The position numbers and the translations under genes were made by a program. From contig CALLIK010000009.1 in NCBI GenBank assembly GCA_938009235.1, positions 124,001-188,000 of the forward strand: a stretch of DNA of 64,000 nt, written 5' to 3'. Positions 62,639-64,000 of this stretch are shown here, piece after piece. How positions within the stretch are numbered: position 1 is the stretch's first letter; the number at the start of each line of letters is the position of its first letter. The notes beneath the pieces are model-generated. The model made no database searches and was not told the origin of the DNA. It worked only from the letters and a program-made list of their open reading frames with translations. This stretch comes from an uncultured Caulobacterales bacterium (GTDB lineage Bacteria; Pseudomonadota; Alphaproteobacteria; Caulobacterales; Maricaulaceae).

Positions 62639-63505
62639 ATGGCACAAGACGTAACGCAGGAGGTCGTAGATGTGGCTGGAACCGCAACAGACTTCCTCTC
62701 AGTGGACAATCTGATGTCACTGGGGGCAACTGTACTTCCATATGTAGTAAAGGGCGTCATTGCCCTTCTGATCCTTTGGATTGGTTTCAAGGTCGCCCGT
62801 TGGGCGGGGGATAAAGTCACTAAAAATGCACAGAAGGCGCCGAATGTAGATGAAACATTAGGAGGGTTTTTCGGTTCTATGGTGCGCTATGCCATCATGG
62901 CGATGGTAGCAATTGCTGCCATTACTCAAGTCGGCGTCGAGGCGACGTCGCTTATTGCGCTTGTCGGTGCGGCTGGTTTGGCCATTGGTCTTGCCTTGCA
63001 GGGGACATTGTCCAACCTCGCAGCTGGCGTGATGCTGATGCTGTTCCGCCCGTATAAATTGGGTGATTTCGTGAAGCTCGTTGGTGAAGAGGGCGTAGTC
63101 ACAGAGATGAGCATCTTTACAACAGAAATTTCGACGGTTGATAACATTCAAGTCATCATCGGTAACGGCGAAGTTTGGGGCTCTACAATCCAAAACTACA
63201 CGGCCAAAGGCACACGCCGCGTCGATAATAATTTCGGCATTGATTATGATGACGATATCAACAAAGCGATGGGTATCATCCTGAAAACGGCTGCCGCGCA
63301 TCCTGACGTTCACGCTGACCCTGCACCTTGGGTCAAGGTCGTCGGGTTGGGTGAAAGCTCTGTTGATCTACAATGTCGTGTTTGGACAAAATCTGCGGAA
63401 TATTGGGACGTGATGTTCGATTTGAACAAATCCGTAAAAGAAGCCTTCGATGCGGGCGGAATTACAATTCCATACCCAATCAGCGTCGAGCTGGATTCAA
63501 AATAA
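62639..63505 (+). CDS. MscS-family mechanosensitive ion channel
   Basis: LVGAAGLAIGLALQGTLSNLAAGVMLMLFRPYKLGDFV; start MAQDVTQE at 62639. Confidence 0.94.
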   Translation: MAQDVTQEVVDVAGTATDFLSVDNLMSLGATVLPYVVKGVIALLILWIGFKVARWAGDKVTKNAQKAPNVDETLGGFFGSMVRYAIMAMVAIAAITQVGVEATSLIALVGAAGLAIGLALQGTLSNLAAGVMLMLFRPYKLGDFVKLVGEEGVVTEMSIFTTEISTVDNIQVIIGNGEVWGSTIQNYTAKGTRRVDNNFGIDYDDDINKAMGIILKTAAAHPDVHADPAPWVKVVGLGESSVDLQCRVWTKSAEYWDVMFDLNKSVKEAFDAGGITIPYPISVELDSK

Positions 63506-63534
63506 AGCGAATTTTGCTGTTGTCTCTTATAGAA

Positions 63535-63560
63535 AAGCACGCCTCTCTGTAGGCGTGCTT
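63535..63560 (+). terminator. Terminator-like hairpin downstream of mscS
   Basis: Perfect 10-bp stem AAGCACGCCT/AGGCGTGCTT. Confidence 0.65.
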
Positions 63561-63728
63561 TGCATTTAATGATGCCAATTAATCTTTGGGTTGTATTTTG
63601 TGGAATTACGTCTCATTAGCTCCACCCCCATTATTACCCCCTCCATCCATAGGGGGGCTATCGGGGGCTTTTCTTGCGCCAAGAATACCTTATGATTCTT
63701 GGTAATATGATGTTCGGGGGATGATAAA

Positions 63729-64000
63729 ATGAAACAACAAATGGTGCCGGCTGAAGGCGTAGGAGAGAATTTAACATTAACTGTACGCGACTTGAAAGAA
63801 CTCTATTTGGGAACAGTAGAAGAATTACGTGAGTGTGCAAAAGAGTGCTCTGATGATGACAGGGAGTTCCTATTACTTGATTTTGAAGAAAAATTATTGG
63901 ACCAAATGGCCAAGGTTCCCTTGAGGACACCTGAGGATATGCATGCATTGATTGATATATGGACGGAGATGAAGAGTGGGAATGATCTCGATCAATGCGA
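63729..64000 (+). CDS. Small hypothetical protein, truncated at the window edge
   Basis: ATG 63729, open to the edge: MKQQMVPAEGVGENLTLTVRDLKELYLGTVEELRECAKECSDDDREFLLLDFEEKLLDQMAKVPLRTPEDMH... Confidence 0.5.
   Translation, partial: MKQQMVPAEGVGENLTLTVRDLKELYLGTVEELRECAKECSDDDREFLLLDFEEKLLDQMAKVPLRTPEDMHALIDIWTEMKSGNDLDQC

Noticed and set aside
63620-63680. C/G-rich tract (CCACCCCCATTATTACCCCCTCC...AGGGGGG) downstream of mscS
   Set aside because: Could form a hairpin or minus-strand G-rich structure, but too short and irregular to support a call.

Overview
The window looks like an alphaproteobacterial chromosome segment, possibly Hyphomonadaceae/Caulobacterales-like; the lineage is inferred from gene content. 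From about 1 to 57 kb it is mostly housekeeping: FeS-type photolyase/cryptochrome, rnd, pyk, pth-rplY-prs, pgeF-midA-lgt, dnaB, ruvC/ruvAB, ybgC-tolQRAB-pal-cpoB-tilS-ftsH, folP, thiD, purA, serA-serC and thiC. From about 57 to 64 kb it is accessory-like. No rRNA, tRNA, CRISPR array, prophage or transposase was recognised. The strongest unexplained signal is a pair of paralogous, apparently structured intergenic elements (about 58487-58766 and 62057-62435). They share sequence blocks and have stems in which both arms changed together (CCGTAAGGT/ACCTTACGG versus CCGCGTGGT/ACCACGCGG), which suggests an undescribed structured RNA family. Other points worth checking: a TPP-riboswitch-like element ahead of a histidine phosphatase / membrane protein / thiC operon; a GIY-YIG nuclease gene surrounded by CCTCGGG-type palindromes; a BLUF-like protein apparently lacking the photoactive Gln; a Zur-like box before a His-rich TonB receptor operon; a LexA-type box at ruvC; a possible 3'UTR sRNA; and an attenuator-like terminator just before purA. 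All calls come from reading the sequence and the supplied ORFs; no searches were run.
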